Origin: an uncultured Microbulbifer sp.
GTDB taxonomy: Bacteria > Pseudomonadota > Gammaproteobacteria > Pseudomonadales > Cellvibrionaceae
Assembly: GCF_947504145.1 (NCBI RefSeq)
Contig: NZ_CANNGQ010000003.1
Coordinates: 620,001-684,000, forward strand
Direction of reading: 5' to 3'
DNA length: 64,000 nt
Part shown: positions 26,969 through 36,420 of the stretch, in pieces
Layout of the letters: every line of letters begins with the position of its first letter
How positions within the stretch are numbered: the first letter of the stretch is position 1
The notes under the pieces: generated by a model
Told to the model about the DNA's origin: nothing
Database searches by the model: none
What the model saw: only the letters and a program-made list of their open reading frames with translations
Made by a program: the position numbers and the translations under genes

Positions 26969-27802
26969 TCAGTCCCAGCTGTTTACCGTGCGCAGACTGC
27001 GCTGGATGCTGTCATAGGGCGCAGCGGCATCGTCGCGCTCCACAAAGCCGTATTCCAGCCCGGCCTTTTCCGCGTGCGCTAACAGGGCGGGGAAATCGAT
27101 CACGCCGCGCCCAACATCGGCCATCGCACCCTCGCTGGTGGCGTCTTTCAGGTGCCACAGCGGAAAGCGGCCGGGGTGCCGCTCGAAATAGGCTAGCGGG
27201 TCCTGCCCGGCCTTGTGCATCCAGTACACATCCATTTCGAAAAACACCAGCGCCGGGTCGGTGTTGTCCAGCAGCTGCTGATAGGGCACAAAACCACCGG
27301 TCTGTTCAAATTCGAAGTCGTGATTGTGGTAGGCGAGGCGCAGACCGGCCTCGCGGCACTGACGGCCCCAGTCATTCAGGTTCTGCGCCAGCCGATGGTA
27401 ATCTTCTGCCGTGCGCCGACTCTCGTCGAGCCAGGCCAACACCACGTACTCGCTGCCCAACGCTTTGGCCTCGGCAACCACCGAGGGGAAATCCGACTCC
27501 ATCTGCTCCAGAGGAAAGTGGCTCGCCGGCGCGCGCAATCCATTGCGCTGGAGCAGCTGCTGTACCTCAGCGGCGCTGTGACCGTAGAAGCCGGCTAACT
27601 CCACTGTCTGATAACCGGCTTCCGCCACCTTCGCCAAGGTGGTGCCCACACTTTCTTCCATTTGATTGCGGAGGGTATACAGCTGGACTCCGTTCAGGTC
27701 AGGCTGGGCAGTTACATCAGCGGGCATGGTCCCTCCGGTAGCAATCAATACACACAGGGCGAAATTCGTCAGAGCCTGTTTGGGAGCGCTTTTTTTCTTC
27801 AT
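26969..27802 (-). CDS. Exported sugar phosphate isomerase/epimerase-like TIM-barrel protein
   Basis: This 277-residue protein belongs to the xylose isomerase-like/AP endonuclease 2 TIM-barrel superfamily. An N-terminal signal peptide (about residues 1-33, ending DVTAQ) indicates export. The barrel starts at GVQLYTLRNQM, and candidate metal ligands are visible in TVELAGFYGH, YHNHDFEFE and the C-terminal LEYGFVERD. Exported members are frequent in sugar-degradation loci of Bacteroidetes and marine proteobacteria, often with oxidoreductases that make 3-keto-sugars, but none of those is nearby. It is the last gene of the ABC importer operon, 59 bases after malG-like, and may modify the sugar before uptake. 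The substrate is unknown. Confidence 0.8.
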   Translation of the reverse strand: MKKKSAPKQALTNFALCVLIATGGTMPADVTAQPDLNGVQLYTLRNQMEESVGTTLAKVAEAGYQTVELAGFYGHSAAEVQQLLQRNGLRAPASHFPLEQMESDFPSVVAEAKALGSEYVVLAWLDESRRTAEDYHRLAQNLNDWGRQCREAGLRLAYHNHDFEFEQTGGFVPYQQLLDNTDPALVFFEMDVYWMHKAGQDPLAYFERHPGRFPLWHLKDATSEGAMADVGRGVIDFPALLAHAEKAGLEYGFVERDDAAAPYDSIQRSLRTVNSWD

Positions 27803-27861
27803 AAGGCGTAGCGTCCATCTGGATTATTGTTATTCAGTAGCCCGCTTGGTTCGGTCATCCC

Positions 27862-28827
27862 CTAGCCTTTTACCGCCCCGGCGGACAGGCCGGACACCAG
27901 GAAACGCTGCAGGGCGAGAAACAACAGCATAACCGGCAGCGATACGATAATGGAGCCGGCGGCAAAAAATCCCCACTCAGACGCGTAATCGCTGACAAAG
28001 AAGCGCAGCCCTACGGGTACCGTGTAGAGGGACTCGTCATCCATAAAAATGGAGGCGAGGATGAATTCGTTCCAGGCGGTCATAAACGCGAACAGGCCGG
28101 TAACGGCGATGGCCGGGCGGGCCAGCGGCAGGATGATGCGGGTGAATATGGTCCAGCGCGAAGCGCCTTCCAGTAGCGCAGATTCTTCGATCTCGTAGGG
28201 CAGCGTGTCGAAGTAGCCTTTCAGCATCCACACACAGAATGGCAGTGCAGTAATTGAGTACACCAGAATCAGCCCCAGCCAGGAATTCCCCAGCCCCAGC
28301 CACTGCACCACAATCACATACAGCGGGATCAGCATCAGCACGGCGGGAAACATCTGCGAGATCAGAAACAGCATCATGCCGCGCTCGCGACCGGCGAAGC
28401 GGAAGCGGGAGAAGGCGTAGGCGGCGGAGCAGCTCAGGGACAGGCCGACGACCGTGGTAGCGAGAGCGACCACCAGGCTGTTACCCAGCCAGCGCAGAAA
28501 GGGCTGCTCGTCGAGCAGCGCGCGGAAGTTGTCGAGGGTCCAGCGCTCTGGCAAAGGGATCAGGGCTTTTAAATGCTGACCGAGGCTGGCATCGGCGGGC
28601 AGCTGGACCAGCGTGAGGGCCTGCTGGCCGGAGAAGGCGAGGCTGACGACCCACAGCAATGGGTAGATGACGATCAGCGATGAAATCACCAGCAACACAA
28701 ATCGCCAGCTGAAAATATCCCGCACGATTCGTATAAGAGCCTGACCGCCGGCGAACAGGAGCCAGCGTCGCAACCGTTCGCCTGCAGGCAGGCTCCCGCG
28801 GGGTGCGGTGCGGTTCGGGGAGGTCAT
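27862..28827 (-). CDS. Carbohydrate ABC transporter permease, MalG type
   Basis: This 321-residue inner-membrane permease of the CUT1 family has six predicted helices and the EAA loop near IEESALLEGASRW, which contacts the ATPase. The ATG at 28827 overlaps the stop of the fused MalE-MalF gene as ATGA, so translation is coupled; a longer upstream frame is rejected for this reason. It pairs with the MalF half of the neighbouring protein to form the membrane channel. The sugar is not readable from the sequence; relatives import maltose, maltodextrins or similar oligosaccharides. Confidence 0.92.
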   Translation of the reverse strand: MTSPNRTAPRGSLPAGERLRRWLLFAGGQALIRIVRDIFSWRFVLLVISSLIVIYPLLWVVSLAFSGQQALTLVQLPADASLGQHLKALIPLPERWTLDNFRALLDEQPFLRWLGNSLVVALATTVVGLSLSCSAAYAFSRFRFAGRERGMMLFLISQMFPAVLMLIPLYVIVVQWLGLGNSWLGLILVYSITALPFCVWMLKGYFDTLPYEIEESALLEGASRWTIFTRIILPLARPAIAVTGLFAFMTAWNEFILASIFMDDESLYTVPVGLRFFVSDYASEWGFFAAGSIIVSLPVMLLFLALQRFLVSGLSAGAVKG

Positions 28828-31133
28828 CGGTTGCCCTCCAGGGTTCGGCTCACCTTCGTCTGCCACAAGGCATAACAAAACAGCAGCGCCAGAATCACCA
28901 TGGAATAAGCGGCGGCATAGGCATACTGGTATTTTTCAAACCCAATGCGGAAGGCCTTGGTGATGAGGATGTCGTTGGCTCCCGCAGGGGCACCGTCGCT
29001 CACCAGATAGATCACGTTGAACATATTGAAGGTCCACACCACCGACAGAATCACTGCGGGGATCAACACCGGTTTCAGTAGCGGCAGGGTGATGCTGCGA
29101 AACTGCAGCCAGCGGCCAGCGCCCTCCACTCGCGCAGCTTCATACAGCTCGCGCGGGATCGATTGCAGGCCGCCGAGAATAACCACCATCATAAACGGAA
29201 TGCTCAGCCACACATTGGTCACCAGCCCGGTAAAAAAGCTCGCGCCGATGGAATCAAACCAGGCCACCGGCGCCACCCCCACCACCTGCAGCGCCTGGTT
29301 GATGACTCCGAATTGCGGGTGAAACATACCTTTCCAGACCAGCGCGGTGATGTAGTTGGGAATGGCCCAGGGCAGAATCAGAATCAGGCGGAACAGGCCG
29401 CGGCCGAAGATGGGTTTGTCCAGCGCCAGCGCCAGTAGTAACGCCAGCCCCACTGCCAGTACAACATTGCTCGCCGTCCACAATACGGTAATCAACAGGG
29501 TCCAGTAGAAGTTGTCGAAATCGAGACTGCGCTCAGTACCCTCCCCCTGCCACAGATCAAAATCCCCGAGGATGGAAGTGTAATTATCCAGACCTATCAG
29601 GCGCGACCACAGCGGTGTGTGCTCGTTGAATACCGTGGTATCGGTAAAGGATAGCAACAGGCCATACAGCAGAGGAAAAAACACCAGCAGGGTCATACCC
29701 AGCATGGCGGGCAGAATATACAGATAGGCAGTGCGATGAGTTTGCCAACCCACCATCAAGGTATTGCGATAACGCCGCCATAACCAGCCCGCCAAAATGA
29801 CCAACAATATCGGTATAGCCCACAACCACACGGGCATGGTCGCAGGCGACGCACCGCGCGCGCGCGAGCGCTCCAACCTCGCCAGGTCGCCGCTGATGCG
29901 CCGCTGCAACTGGTGCAGTTCCGCTTGCGGCTGCGCCGCCCCCTTGACGACTTTTTTCAGTGCATTCTCCAGCGGCACCCATACAAGAGTCATCGCCGGC
30001 AGGTTGGGGATCGGCAGCGTATGTTCCAGCTGCTGGCGGAAGGCCATGGCGGTGTCGTTGGTGGCGATACGCGGGTGTTCAAATGCGCTGATATTGGCGG
30101 GCAACTGGCCGCCCTCGATGGCCATTTTCTCGGCAGACGCGCGGCTGGTGAGATAGTCCATTACCGACACCGCCGCCGCGGGGTTCTTCGACCAGGGGGA
30201 GAGGAACAATCCCTCCACCGCCACCCACGGCGAGAGCGGCTTGCCGCTTTCGCTGTTTATCGGCAGCGGCACCACCCGGTAATTCACTTGCGGAGCGATT
30301 TCCCCCAGCATCCAGGGGCCACTGATCACCATGGCCGCACGCCCCTGATTAAACAGACTGGTGACCAGGGTGCTGCTGGGTTCTTCCGGCAGGATATGGT
30401 CTTCCCGCACCCAGCGCGCCAGCATTTCCAGCGAACGGATATTCGCCGGGCTGTCCAGGTCCAGATTGCCGCCGCGATCAAACGGGCCGGGCCCAAAGCT
30501 GTTCATCAGCGCACCGTGAAAAAATGGCTCGGTATAGCTGTAAGCGAGGCCAAAGCGCCCCGCATTGCGGTCGGTGTGACGCTCTGCTTCCGCCACCATC
30601 GCATCGGTGGTGTGAGGCGGTGTATTCACAAGATCGGTGTTGAGAATCAGCGCAGGGCTTTTGAAATTGAACGGCAGACCGTAAAGCTCGCCGGCAAATG
30701 TCATGGCGTCGATCAGGTTCGCGGGAAAGCGTGCGCGCAAGTGCGCGCTGACATGGGAATCGATGGGGGCCACGGTATTGCCGGCGATTGCCCAGCCACC
30801 CAGTCGATCGTGGGCGAAGACGAACAGGTCCGGGCCCTGGCGACGAGGGAGTGCGGCGGAGAGTTTATCGGCGTAGCCGCCAAACGGCACAGCCAGGGTT
30901 TTTACCTGTACCTGATCCTGGCTGCGGTTGTAGTCGTCAATCAGTTGCTCAAAGGCCACGCGCTCGGCACCGCGGTAACCGTGCCAGAGATTGAGGCTTT
31001 CCGCAGCGCGGGCGTGGCCGGAGACCAGTATCCACAGGAAAAACACCCACCAGAGCCAGCCTGCTGGCAAACACATCGCCAGGGCAGGATGTTCGCCAGC
31101 AGGCCGGCGCTTGGATGATGCGCGAGTCAGCAC
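28824..31133 (-). CDS. Fused sugar-binding protein (MalE type) and ABC permease (MalF type)
   Basis: This 769-residue protein joins two normally separate subunits. Residues about 22-43 form a signal or anchor segment. Residues about 45-420 are an extracellular solute-binding protein (LNLWHGY at the start, AAMVISGPWMLGE in the middle). A membrane segment follows near 433-455 (MPVWLWAIPILLV), then a MalF-like permease to the end with the EAA loop near YEAARVEGAGRW. The start is GTG, overlapping the upstream ATPase gene by seven bases; an ATG 19 codons later is an alternative. Fusion fixes one binding domain to each transporter and removes the free periplasmic receptor pool. I see no frameshift or stop at the junction, so this is a real fusion in this sequence. 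Confidence 0.9.
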   Translation of the reverse strand: MLTRASSKRRPAGEHPALAMCLPAGWLWWVFFLWILVSGHARAAESLNLWHGYRGAERVAFEQLIDDYNRSQDQVQVKTLAVPFGGYADKLSAALPRRQGPDLFVFAHDRLGGWAIAGNTVAPIDSHVSAHLRARFPANLIDAMTFAGELYGLPFNFKSPALILNTDLVNTPPHTTDAMVAEAERHTDRNAGRFGLAYSYTEPFFHGALMNSFGPGPFDRGGNLDLDSPANIRSLEMLARWVREDHILPEEPSSTLVTSLFNQGRAAMVISGPWMLGEIAPQVNYRVVPLPINSESGKPLSPWVAVEGLFLSPWSKNPAAAVSVMDYLTSRASAEKMAIEGGQLPANISAFEHPRIATNDTAMAFRQQLEHTLPIPNLPAMTLVWVPLENALKKVVKGAAQPQAELHQLQRRISGDLARLERSRARGASPATMPVWLWAIPILLVILAGWLWRRYRNTLMVGWQTHRTAYLYILPAMLGMTLLVFFPLLYGLLLSFTDTTVFNEHTPLWSRLIGLDNYTSILGDFDLWQGEGTERSLDFDNFYWTLLITVLWTASNVVLAVGLALLLALALDKPIFGRGLFRLILILPWAIPNYITALVWKGMFHPQFGVINQALQVVGVAPVAWFDSIGASFFTGLVTNVWLSIPFMMVVILGGLQSIPRELYEAARVEGAGRWLQFRSITLPLLKPVLIPAVILSVVWTFNMFNVIYLVSDGAPAGANDILITKAFRIGFEKYQYAYAAAYSMVILALLFCYALWQTKVSRTLEGNR

Positions 31134-32242
31134 GCGTCTGCACCGACCCGGGCAGCACCGCTGCGGATACGCTGCTGGCTTTGCGCGTCAAACAGGTAAA
31201 CCGCCCCAGGATCAAAGGCCAGCTCTAACGTATCGCCCATAGTGAGCACTCGCAAACCCGGCAGCCGTGCAATCACTTTGCTCCCCCCAGTGCGCAGGTG
31301 AATCAGCATCTCCGCCCCGAGGCTTTCCACCAACTCGATGCTCCCGCGCAAGCGCGGCCAGTTGGCCGGGGCATTGGCGGCGTGCACCAGCTTTTCCGGG
31401 CGCAACCCGAGTATCAGGGAGTGGTTCAGCCCCTGCAGCTTGGGCCGCGGCAGGGTCAACAGGTCGCAGGTCAGCTGCGTGCCGTCGTTCGCCACCGTTA
31501 ACAGATTCATCGGCGGTGAGCCCATAAAACCGGCGACGAAGGTGTTGTCCGGGTCGCTGTACAGCTCCAGCGGCGTGCCCACCTGCATCAGCGCGCCTTT
31601 GTCCAGAATCGCAATGCGGGTGCCGAGGGTCATGGCCTCGACCTGATCGTGGGTGACATACACCGAGGTGGTGCCCAGCTGGCGGTGCAGGCGGTGAATG
31701 ACCGCGCGCATCTGCACCCGCAGCTCAGCATCGAGATTGGACAGGGGCTCATCGAACAGGAACACCTGGGGATCGCGCACCATGGCTCGGCCCAGCGCCA
31801 CCCGCTGATTCTGGCCGCCGGAGAGCTGGCCCGGTTTGCGGTGCAGCAATTCACTCAGCCCCAGGGTCTTCGCCGCCTCGCGCACCCGGCGATCGATACC
31901 GAGCTTGGGGAAATTGCGCACCCGCAGGCCAAACGCCATGTTCTCGAACACGCTCATATGCGGATAGAGGGCGTAATTCTGGAACACCATAGCGATGTCC
32001 CGGTCTTTGGGGGGCAGGTCATTGACCCGGTGGCCGCCGATAAACAGGTCGCCACCGCTGATGGATTCGAGCCCGGCAATCATCCGCAGAGTGGTGGATT
32101 TGCCACAGCCAGAGGGGCCGACGAGGACCATAAATTCGCCGTCGCGCACCTCCAGGTCCAGGCCCGGCACGGTGGCAGGGCCATCGTCGTAGCGCTTGTT
32201 GACGCCTTTGAACTCAATATTGGCCAAGGGATCGGTACTCAC
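31127..32242 (-). CDS. Sugar ABC transporter ATP-binding protein, MalK/UgpC type
   Basis: This 371-residue ATPase energises the importer. Walker A (GPSGCGKST), Q-loop (VFQNYALYPHMSV), signature LSGGQNQR, Walker B (VFLFDEPLSNLD) and the switch histidine (VTHDQ) are all present, followed by a C-terminal OB-type regulatory domain from about residue 240. The signature has N where most relatives have R or Q, a mild variant. The start is GTG; an ATG four bases upstream is out of frame. It is the first gene of the minus-strand operon and is divergent from the TolC-like gene. Confidence 0.93.
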   Translation of the reverse strand: MSTDPLANIEFKGVNKRYDDGPATVPGLDLEVRDGEFMVLVGPSGCGKSTTLRMIAGLESISGGDLFIGGHRVNDLPPKDRDIAMVFQNYALYPHMSVFENMAFGLRVRNFPKLGIDRRVREAAKTLGLSELLHRKPGQLSGGQNQRVALGRAMVRDPQVFLFDEPLSNLDAELRVQMRAVIHRLHRQLGTTSVYVTHDQVEAMTLGTRIAILDKGALMQVGTPLELYSDPDNTFVAGFMGSPPMNLLTVANDGTQLTCDLLTLPRPKLQGLNHSLILGLRPEKLVHAANAPANWPRLRGSIELVESLGAEMLIHLRTGGSKVIARLPGLRVLTMGDTLELAFDPGAVYLFDAQSQQRIRSGAARVGADAC

Positions 32243-32510
32243 TCATCGTCGGACTTCCACTTTTATTATTGTCGTACGGTAATGGGCAGACTTCGCTACC
32301 TTACCCCGATTGTGCCCCATAAAACCCGCCAGTGCCTCCCCTCTCCATCGTCGTTCGCCGCGCCAACATCGCCATCTCAGGTTAGCTGATGCGACGAATT
32401 TGCCGCGTCAAAACCGGCTCCAGAGGCAGTCTCGAACTTATGTACTAGATTTACCCTGCGCAGAGGTACCGCGCTCAGTAGTCGATAAGTATCCATAAGG
32501 ACTAAGAGTT

Positions 32511-34094
32511 ATGCGCCAAGCCCCGATTGCGGCTTTTATTGTGACATTTGGCATCACCCTCGTGACTTTATCCGCCTGCTCGGTAAAGCCCGTGGCAATG
32601 GACGATGCCACCATCGACCAACGCGCCAGCGGCGACTGGCAGACAGCGTTTGGCAATCAACAACCCGTCACCGGCCCTATTGACCTCAATGAGGCGATCG
32701 CTCGTGCCATCGCCTACAACATGGATAACCGCCTGAAGTTGATGGAAGCGGTGGTGGCCAATCGCAACCTCAGTTTGTCCCGCTGGGAAATGCTGCCGGA
32801 AATCGCCGCCAGTGCGGGCTACAACCACCGCAACAAACAACACTTCGCCAGCAGCGAAGACGTCAACGGCAACCAGTCCCTGGCCCAGTCCACCTCCCTG
32901 GATAAAACCTACAGCACGGCGGGACTCGAGCTTTCCTGGAATGTGCTCGATTTCGGCATCAACTATCTTTCGGCCAAACAGTCCGCCGACGGGGTGATGA
33001 TTGCGGTCGAACGCCAGCGCAAGTTGATGCACAACGTCATTATGGACGTGGAATACGCGTTCTGGATGGCCGCCGCCGCCCAGCGCGCACAGAGTGAGCT
33101 GCCTGGCCTCATTGCCCAAACACGCAGCGCACTGGAGAAATCCCGCGAGAGTGCGGAGCGCGGATTGCGCCAGACCGAAGCCAGCCTTGCCTATCGCCGC
33201 GACCTGCTGGATTTGATGCAGCAATTGCTCGCGCTGGAAGGCGATATGCACAACGCCAAAATAGAGCTGGCCTCCCTGATGGGGCTGCCACCCGGCAGCC
33301 AATTTACCGTCAGTGCCGCCCCCAGCGATGTGTTGCGCAGCCCCTTTGCGGAAATGAGCGCGCAGGAACTGGCGCAGTACAGCCTGCGCAACCGGCCGGA
33401 ATTACTCGAAGAAGACTACCGCCAACGTATTGCCGCCACCGAAATTCGAAAAGCCTGTTTGCAGTTGCTGCCCGGGCTGGAGCTGCGCTCGGGCTATTTC
33501 TACGACGACAACAGCTACCTGCTCTACAACGACTGGGCGGAGAGTAGCCTGCGCCTGACCTGGGACCTGCTCGGCACTGTCGTCGCCGGCCGCGATCTGG
33601 TGGGCTACGCGAAAGATAGCGAGCGCCTGGGTGATGTGCGCCGCGCTGCACTTACGGTGGCGGTGCTAACTCAGGTGGACCTCGCCTTCAGCCACATACA
33701 GCGCGCCCAACTGAACCACAACTACGCCATGGAAGTGGCGGATATCGATCGCCAGATGGCGAGCCAATCCCAGGCCCGCTGGCGATCCAGCCAGGGCACC
33801 GAACTGGAAAGTATTCACGCCGCCACCCAGTCCCTGCTGTCCAGTGTGCAGCGGGATGTGAGCTACGCAGATTGGCGCAGTGCCAATGGTCGCCTTAGCA
33901 ATGCGGTTGGATTCCAACCGGAGTTCTACATCGACTACCGCCAACCTCTGGAGGTGATTCAGCAGCAGGTGGCGGATATGCGCACCCAGAGCGCCAGTAT
34001 GGAACTGCTACCCGTTGGCGGCTACAACCCGGAAGGGGTGGAAAAGCGCGAGGCGGAAATCCGTGAAGACGGCCAGGCCGCTGCGCACTGGTAA
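32511..34094 (+). CDS. TolC-family outer-membrane efflux lipoprotein
   Basis: This 527-residue protein is an outer-membrane factor of the TolC/OprM group, forming the channel through which substrates cross periplasm and outer membrane. A lipoprotein signal ends in LSAC with the lipidated cysteine at C23. Two OEP repeats follow, with long alpha-helical stretches (for example residues 60-95, 190-240, 390-440). AAGGA precedes the ATG. It heads a plus-strand series with two adaptor-like genes, an M50-adaptor fusion and a giant surface protein, so it is probably the outer-membrane exit of that system rather than a drug pump component. Confidence 0.85.
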   Translation: MRQAPIAAFIVTFGITLVTLSACSVKPVAMDDATIDQRASGDWQTAFGNQQPVTGPIDLNEAIARAIAYNMDNRLKLMEAVVANRNLSLSRWEMLPEIAASAGYNHRNKQHFASSEDVNGNQSLAQSTSLDKTYSTAGLELSWNVLDFGINYLSAKQSADGVMIAVERQRKLMHNVIMDVEYAFWMAAAAQRAQSELPGLIAQTRSALEKSRESAERGLRQTEASLAYRRDLLDLMQQLLALEGDMHNAKIELASLMGLPPGSQFTVSAAPSDVLRSPFAEMSAQELAQYSLRNRPELLEEDYRQRIAATEIRKACLQLLPGLELRSGYFYDDNSYLLYNDWAESSLRLTWDLLGTVVAGRDLVGYAKDSERLGDVRRAALTVAVLTQVDLAFSHIQRAQLNHNYAMEVADIDRQMASQSQARWRSSQGTELESIHAATQSLLSSVQRDVSYADWRSANGRLSNAVGFQPEFYIDYRQPLEVIQQQVADMRTQSASMELLPVGGYNPEGVEKREAEIREDGQAAAHW

Positions 34095-34247
34095 TCAATA
34101 AGTCTTGGAGTGCCGGGACTGCGCCTGACTTGCGCCTCGTACTTAGGCCTCGTGTTGAGTTCATGTGTCTAGGTCGAGTATTTAAAGTCGCGTATGGGCC
34201 GAACCTCCAAGCCAATCCCTGTGGTAGATGTACTCGTGGTATCTGCA

Positions 34248-35075
34248 ATGCAAACTCAAACTCTAGCCCACGCGGCACTAGTGCTGTTGTTGGGGCTCTC
34301 CTTATTCAGTGACGCCGAAGCCGGCGAACAGACTAGCGCCCCGGCCAAACTCAACGCGCTGAGTCGCGTACAACTCTCCAGCGAACTCGCCGCCCGACTG
34401 ACCGAAGTGCGCCTGCGCGCCGGCGACCGCTTTAAACGGGGCGACCTCCTGGCCCGTTTCGACTGCACCGAACTCAAGGCCGAACTGGAAGGTGCCGAAT
34501 CGCAACAGGCGCTAGCCCGCCGGCAACTGGATGCGAACATTTCCCTGCGCCAGCTGGGCGGCAATATCAGTGAACTGGAAATGGTGCAGAGCGAAGCCCA
34601 GCTGGCGGAAGCCAAAGCCAATGCCAAAGTATTGCGACACCGCAATAGCCATTGTGAAGTGCGCGCGCCCTTCGACGGTTTTGTAGTGAGCCGTTCGATC
34701 GAGCCCCACCAAAGGGTGGAAGTGGGTGCGCCACTGTTAGAACTGGTCGACAACCGCGGCCTGGAAGTGGAAGCCATCATTCCCTCCGGCTGGCTGGAAA
34801 AACTCACCATAGGTGCACACTTTGAAGTCACCATCAATGAAACGGGGCGCCAGTACAGCGCTGAACTACAGCGCATAGTGCCGGTGGTCGATCCGGTTAC
34901 GCGCACTGTTCGGGTTATCGGCACCATTGGACAACCGCAGGAAAGTGGCACCGGTGGATTCAATCCCGCACTGCTGATTTCCGGCATGAGTGGCGAAGCG
35001 CACTTTTCCCTTCCGGAAAACAGCGATGCCCTGCTTGCCAATGGTGCAGATCCTGCATTAAGCGGAGCGAACTGA
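34248..35075 (+). CDS. HlyD-like periplasmic adaptor
   Basis: This 275-residue membrane-fusion-type protein has a signal peptide (about residues 1-25, ending DAEA), a lipoyl half-motif (VRLRAGDRFKRGDLLARFD), a coiled-coil hairpin from about 65 to 125, a second lipoyl half (VRAPFDGFVVSR) and a beta-barrel region. It would bridge the inner-membrane component and the TolC-like channel. The start at 34248 has only a weak ribosome binding site; the frame is open 18 codons further upstream, but the signal peptide fits 34248. It ends two bases before the next start. Confidence 0.82.
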   Translation: MQTQTLAHAALVLLLGLSLFSDAEAGEQTSAPAKLNALSRVQLSSELAARLTEVRLRAGDRFKRGDLLARFDCTELKAELEGAESQQALARRQLDANISLRQLGGNISELEMVQSEAQLAEAKANAKVLRHRNSHCEVRAPFDGFVVSRSIEPHQRVEVGAPLLELVDNRGLEVEAIIPSGWLEKLTIGAHFEVTINETGRQYSAELQRIVPVVDPVTRTVRVIGTIGQPQESGTGGFNPALLISGMSGEAHFSLPENSDALLANGADPALSGAN

Positions 35076-35076
35076 C

Positions 35077-36381
35077 GTGGACGCCCGGCTGCTGGAAAAA
35101 CTCAATAATTTTCTCGCACTTGAGAAAAAACTGCGCGGTGCCGCCGATTTGCAACAGATCGCGCGTATCGCCTGTAACGACAGCCAGTCACTGCTGGGTT
35201 TCACTGCCTGTCTGTTTTTTTCCGGCAGTGAACTGAAGCTGATCGGTGGCTCCAATGTCACAACCATAGATGCCACCAGTAGCGAAGCACAGCACTGGCG
35301 CCAACTGGTGCGCAAGCATTTTCCAGATGCCATCCAGCAGGGGCTGGCACAATTGGACATTCCGCTGGCCGCGGCAACCGGCAAAGACATTCAGCATCAG
35401 TCACTCACCCTTGTGCCCCTTGGCACCGGCGGTGCCGAGGGCTGCCTGGCACTGCTACGCACACGGTCACTCTCCGAGCAGGAACAGGAAATCGCGCGGG
35501 AAGTTGCCGCGGCTATTACCCAGGCGATACTGGCGCTACGCGGTACAAAACAATTCACCCTCAGACGCTGGTTGCGTCGTCGGCCACTGGTGATCGCCGC
35601 CGCCATTGCCGCGGTCTGCCTACTACCTGTGCGCCAGAGCGTGCTGGCGCCGGCCACCCTCGCCGCGATAGAACCGCGCATCGTTTCCGCACGCACCGAT
35701 GGCGTGATTCGCGAGATCGCTATACGTCCCAACGCGTCGGTCACCGCAGGCCAGCTGTTGTTCACCCTGGAAGATGCCGAGGTCACCGCGGAGATTGATC
35801 GTGTGCAGCAAGAAATCTCGCTCTACCAGGAGCGCCTGCGCATGACCCGACAATACAATTTCCAGCAGGCTTCCGCCGGTCACAAGCTGGCACAGGCAGA
35901 AACGGATCTATCCATTCGCAATCTCGATCTCGACTTTCAAAAATCCCAACTGGATAAAACTCGCATCAAGGCCGCCAGTGACGGTGTGGCGATCTATACC
36001 GATCCGGCGGAGTGGATTGGCCGCCGTATCCGTGCTGGTGAAAAAGTCATGGAGATAGTGCAACCGGCCGCGCGCCAGATTCAAATCGACCTGCCCACGG
36101 CTGATGCCATCGCACTTCCTGAAAACGCGTCCACCGTGTTCTACGCCGAATCCGACCCGCTGTCGCCCATCGAAGGACAGTTGCACTACCACAGCCTGCT
36201 CACCACCGAGGGCGAAAACCTTCCCGCCAGCTACCGCCTGCTCGCCAGCATCCAGCAGGACCGGCCTCAGGTCCGCATCAATACCCGCGGCCACGCGCGC
36301 ATTTACGGAGCGCGGGTACCTCTCATCTACTACTTACTCCGCCGACCACTGGCCGCGGCCCGCCGCTGGGCCGGAATTTAG
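35077..36381 (+). CDS. GAF-like domain fused to an HlyD-type membrane adaptor
   Basis: This 434-residue protein starts at a GTG one base after the previous stop, with GGAG nine bases before it. Residues 1-165 look like a cytoplasmic GAF-type sensor fold (LQQIARIACNDSQSLLGFTACLFF, then LVPLGTGGAEGCLALLR). A single membrane segment follows near 175-195 after an arginine-rich stretch (LRRWLRRRP), then a periplasmic lipoyl/coiled-coil/barrel adaptor. A sensor on the cytoplasmic end of an adaptor is uncommon and might couple export to a cellular signal. The GAF call is by pattern only; the HlyD part is firmer. Confidence 0.75.
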   Translation: MDARLLEKLNNFLALEKKLRGAADLQQIARIACNDSQSLLGFTACLFFSGSELKLIGGSNVTTIDATSSEAQHWRQLVRKHFPDAIQQGLAQLDIPLAAATGKDIQHQSLTLVPLGTGGAEGCLALLRTRSLSEQEQEIAREVAAAITQAILALRGTKQFTLRRWLRRRPLVIAAAIAAVCLLPVRQSVLAPATLAAIEPRIVSARTDGVIREIAIRPNASVTAGQLLFTLEDAEVTAEIDRVQQEISLYQERLRMTRQYNFQQASAGHKLAQAETDLSIRNLDLDFQKSQLDKTRIKAASDGVAIYTDPAEWIGRRIRAGEKVMEIVQPAARQIQIDLPTADAIALPENASTVFYAESDPLSPIEGQLHYHSLLTTEGENLPASYRLLASIQQDRPQVRINTRGHARIYGARVPLIYYLLRRPLAAARRWAGI

Positions 36382-36420
36382 CGGCATCACAGGAGTACCC
36401 GAGAGGTAAGAGGTAACCAA

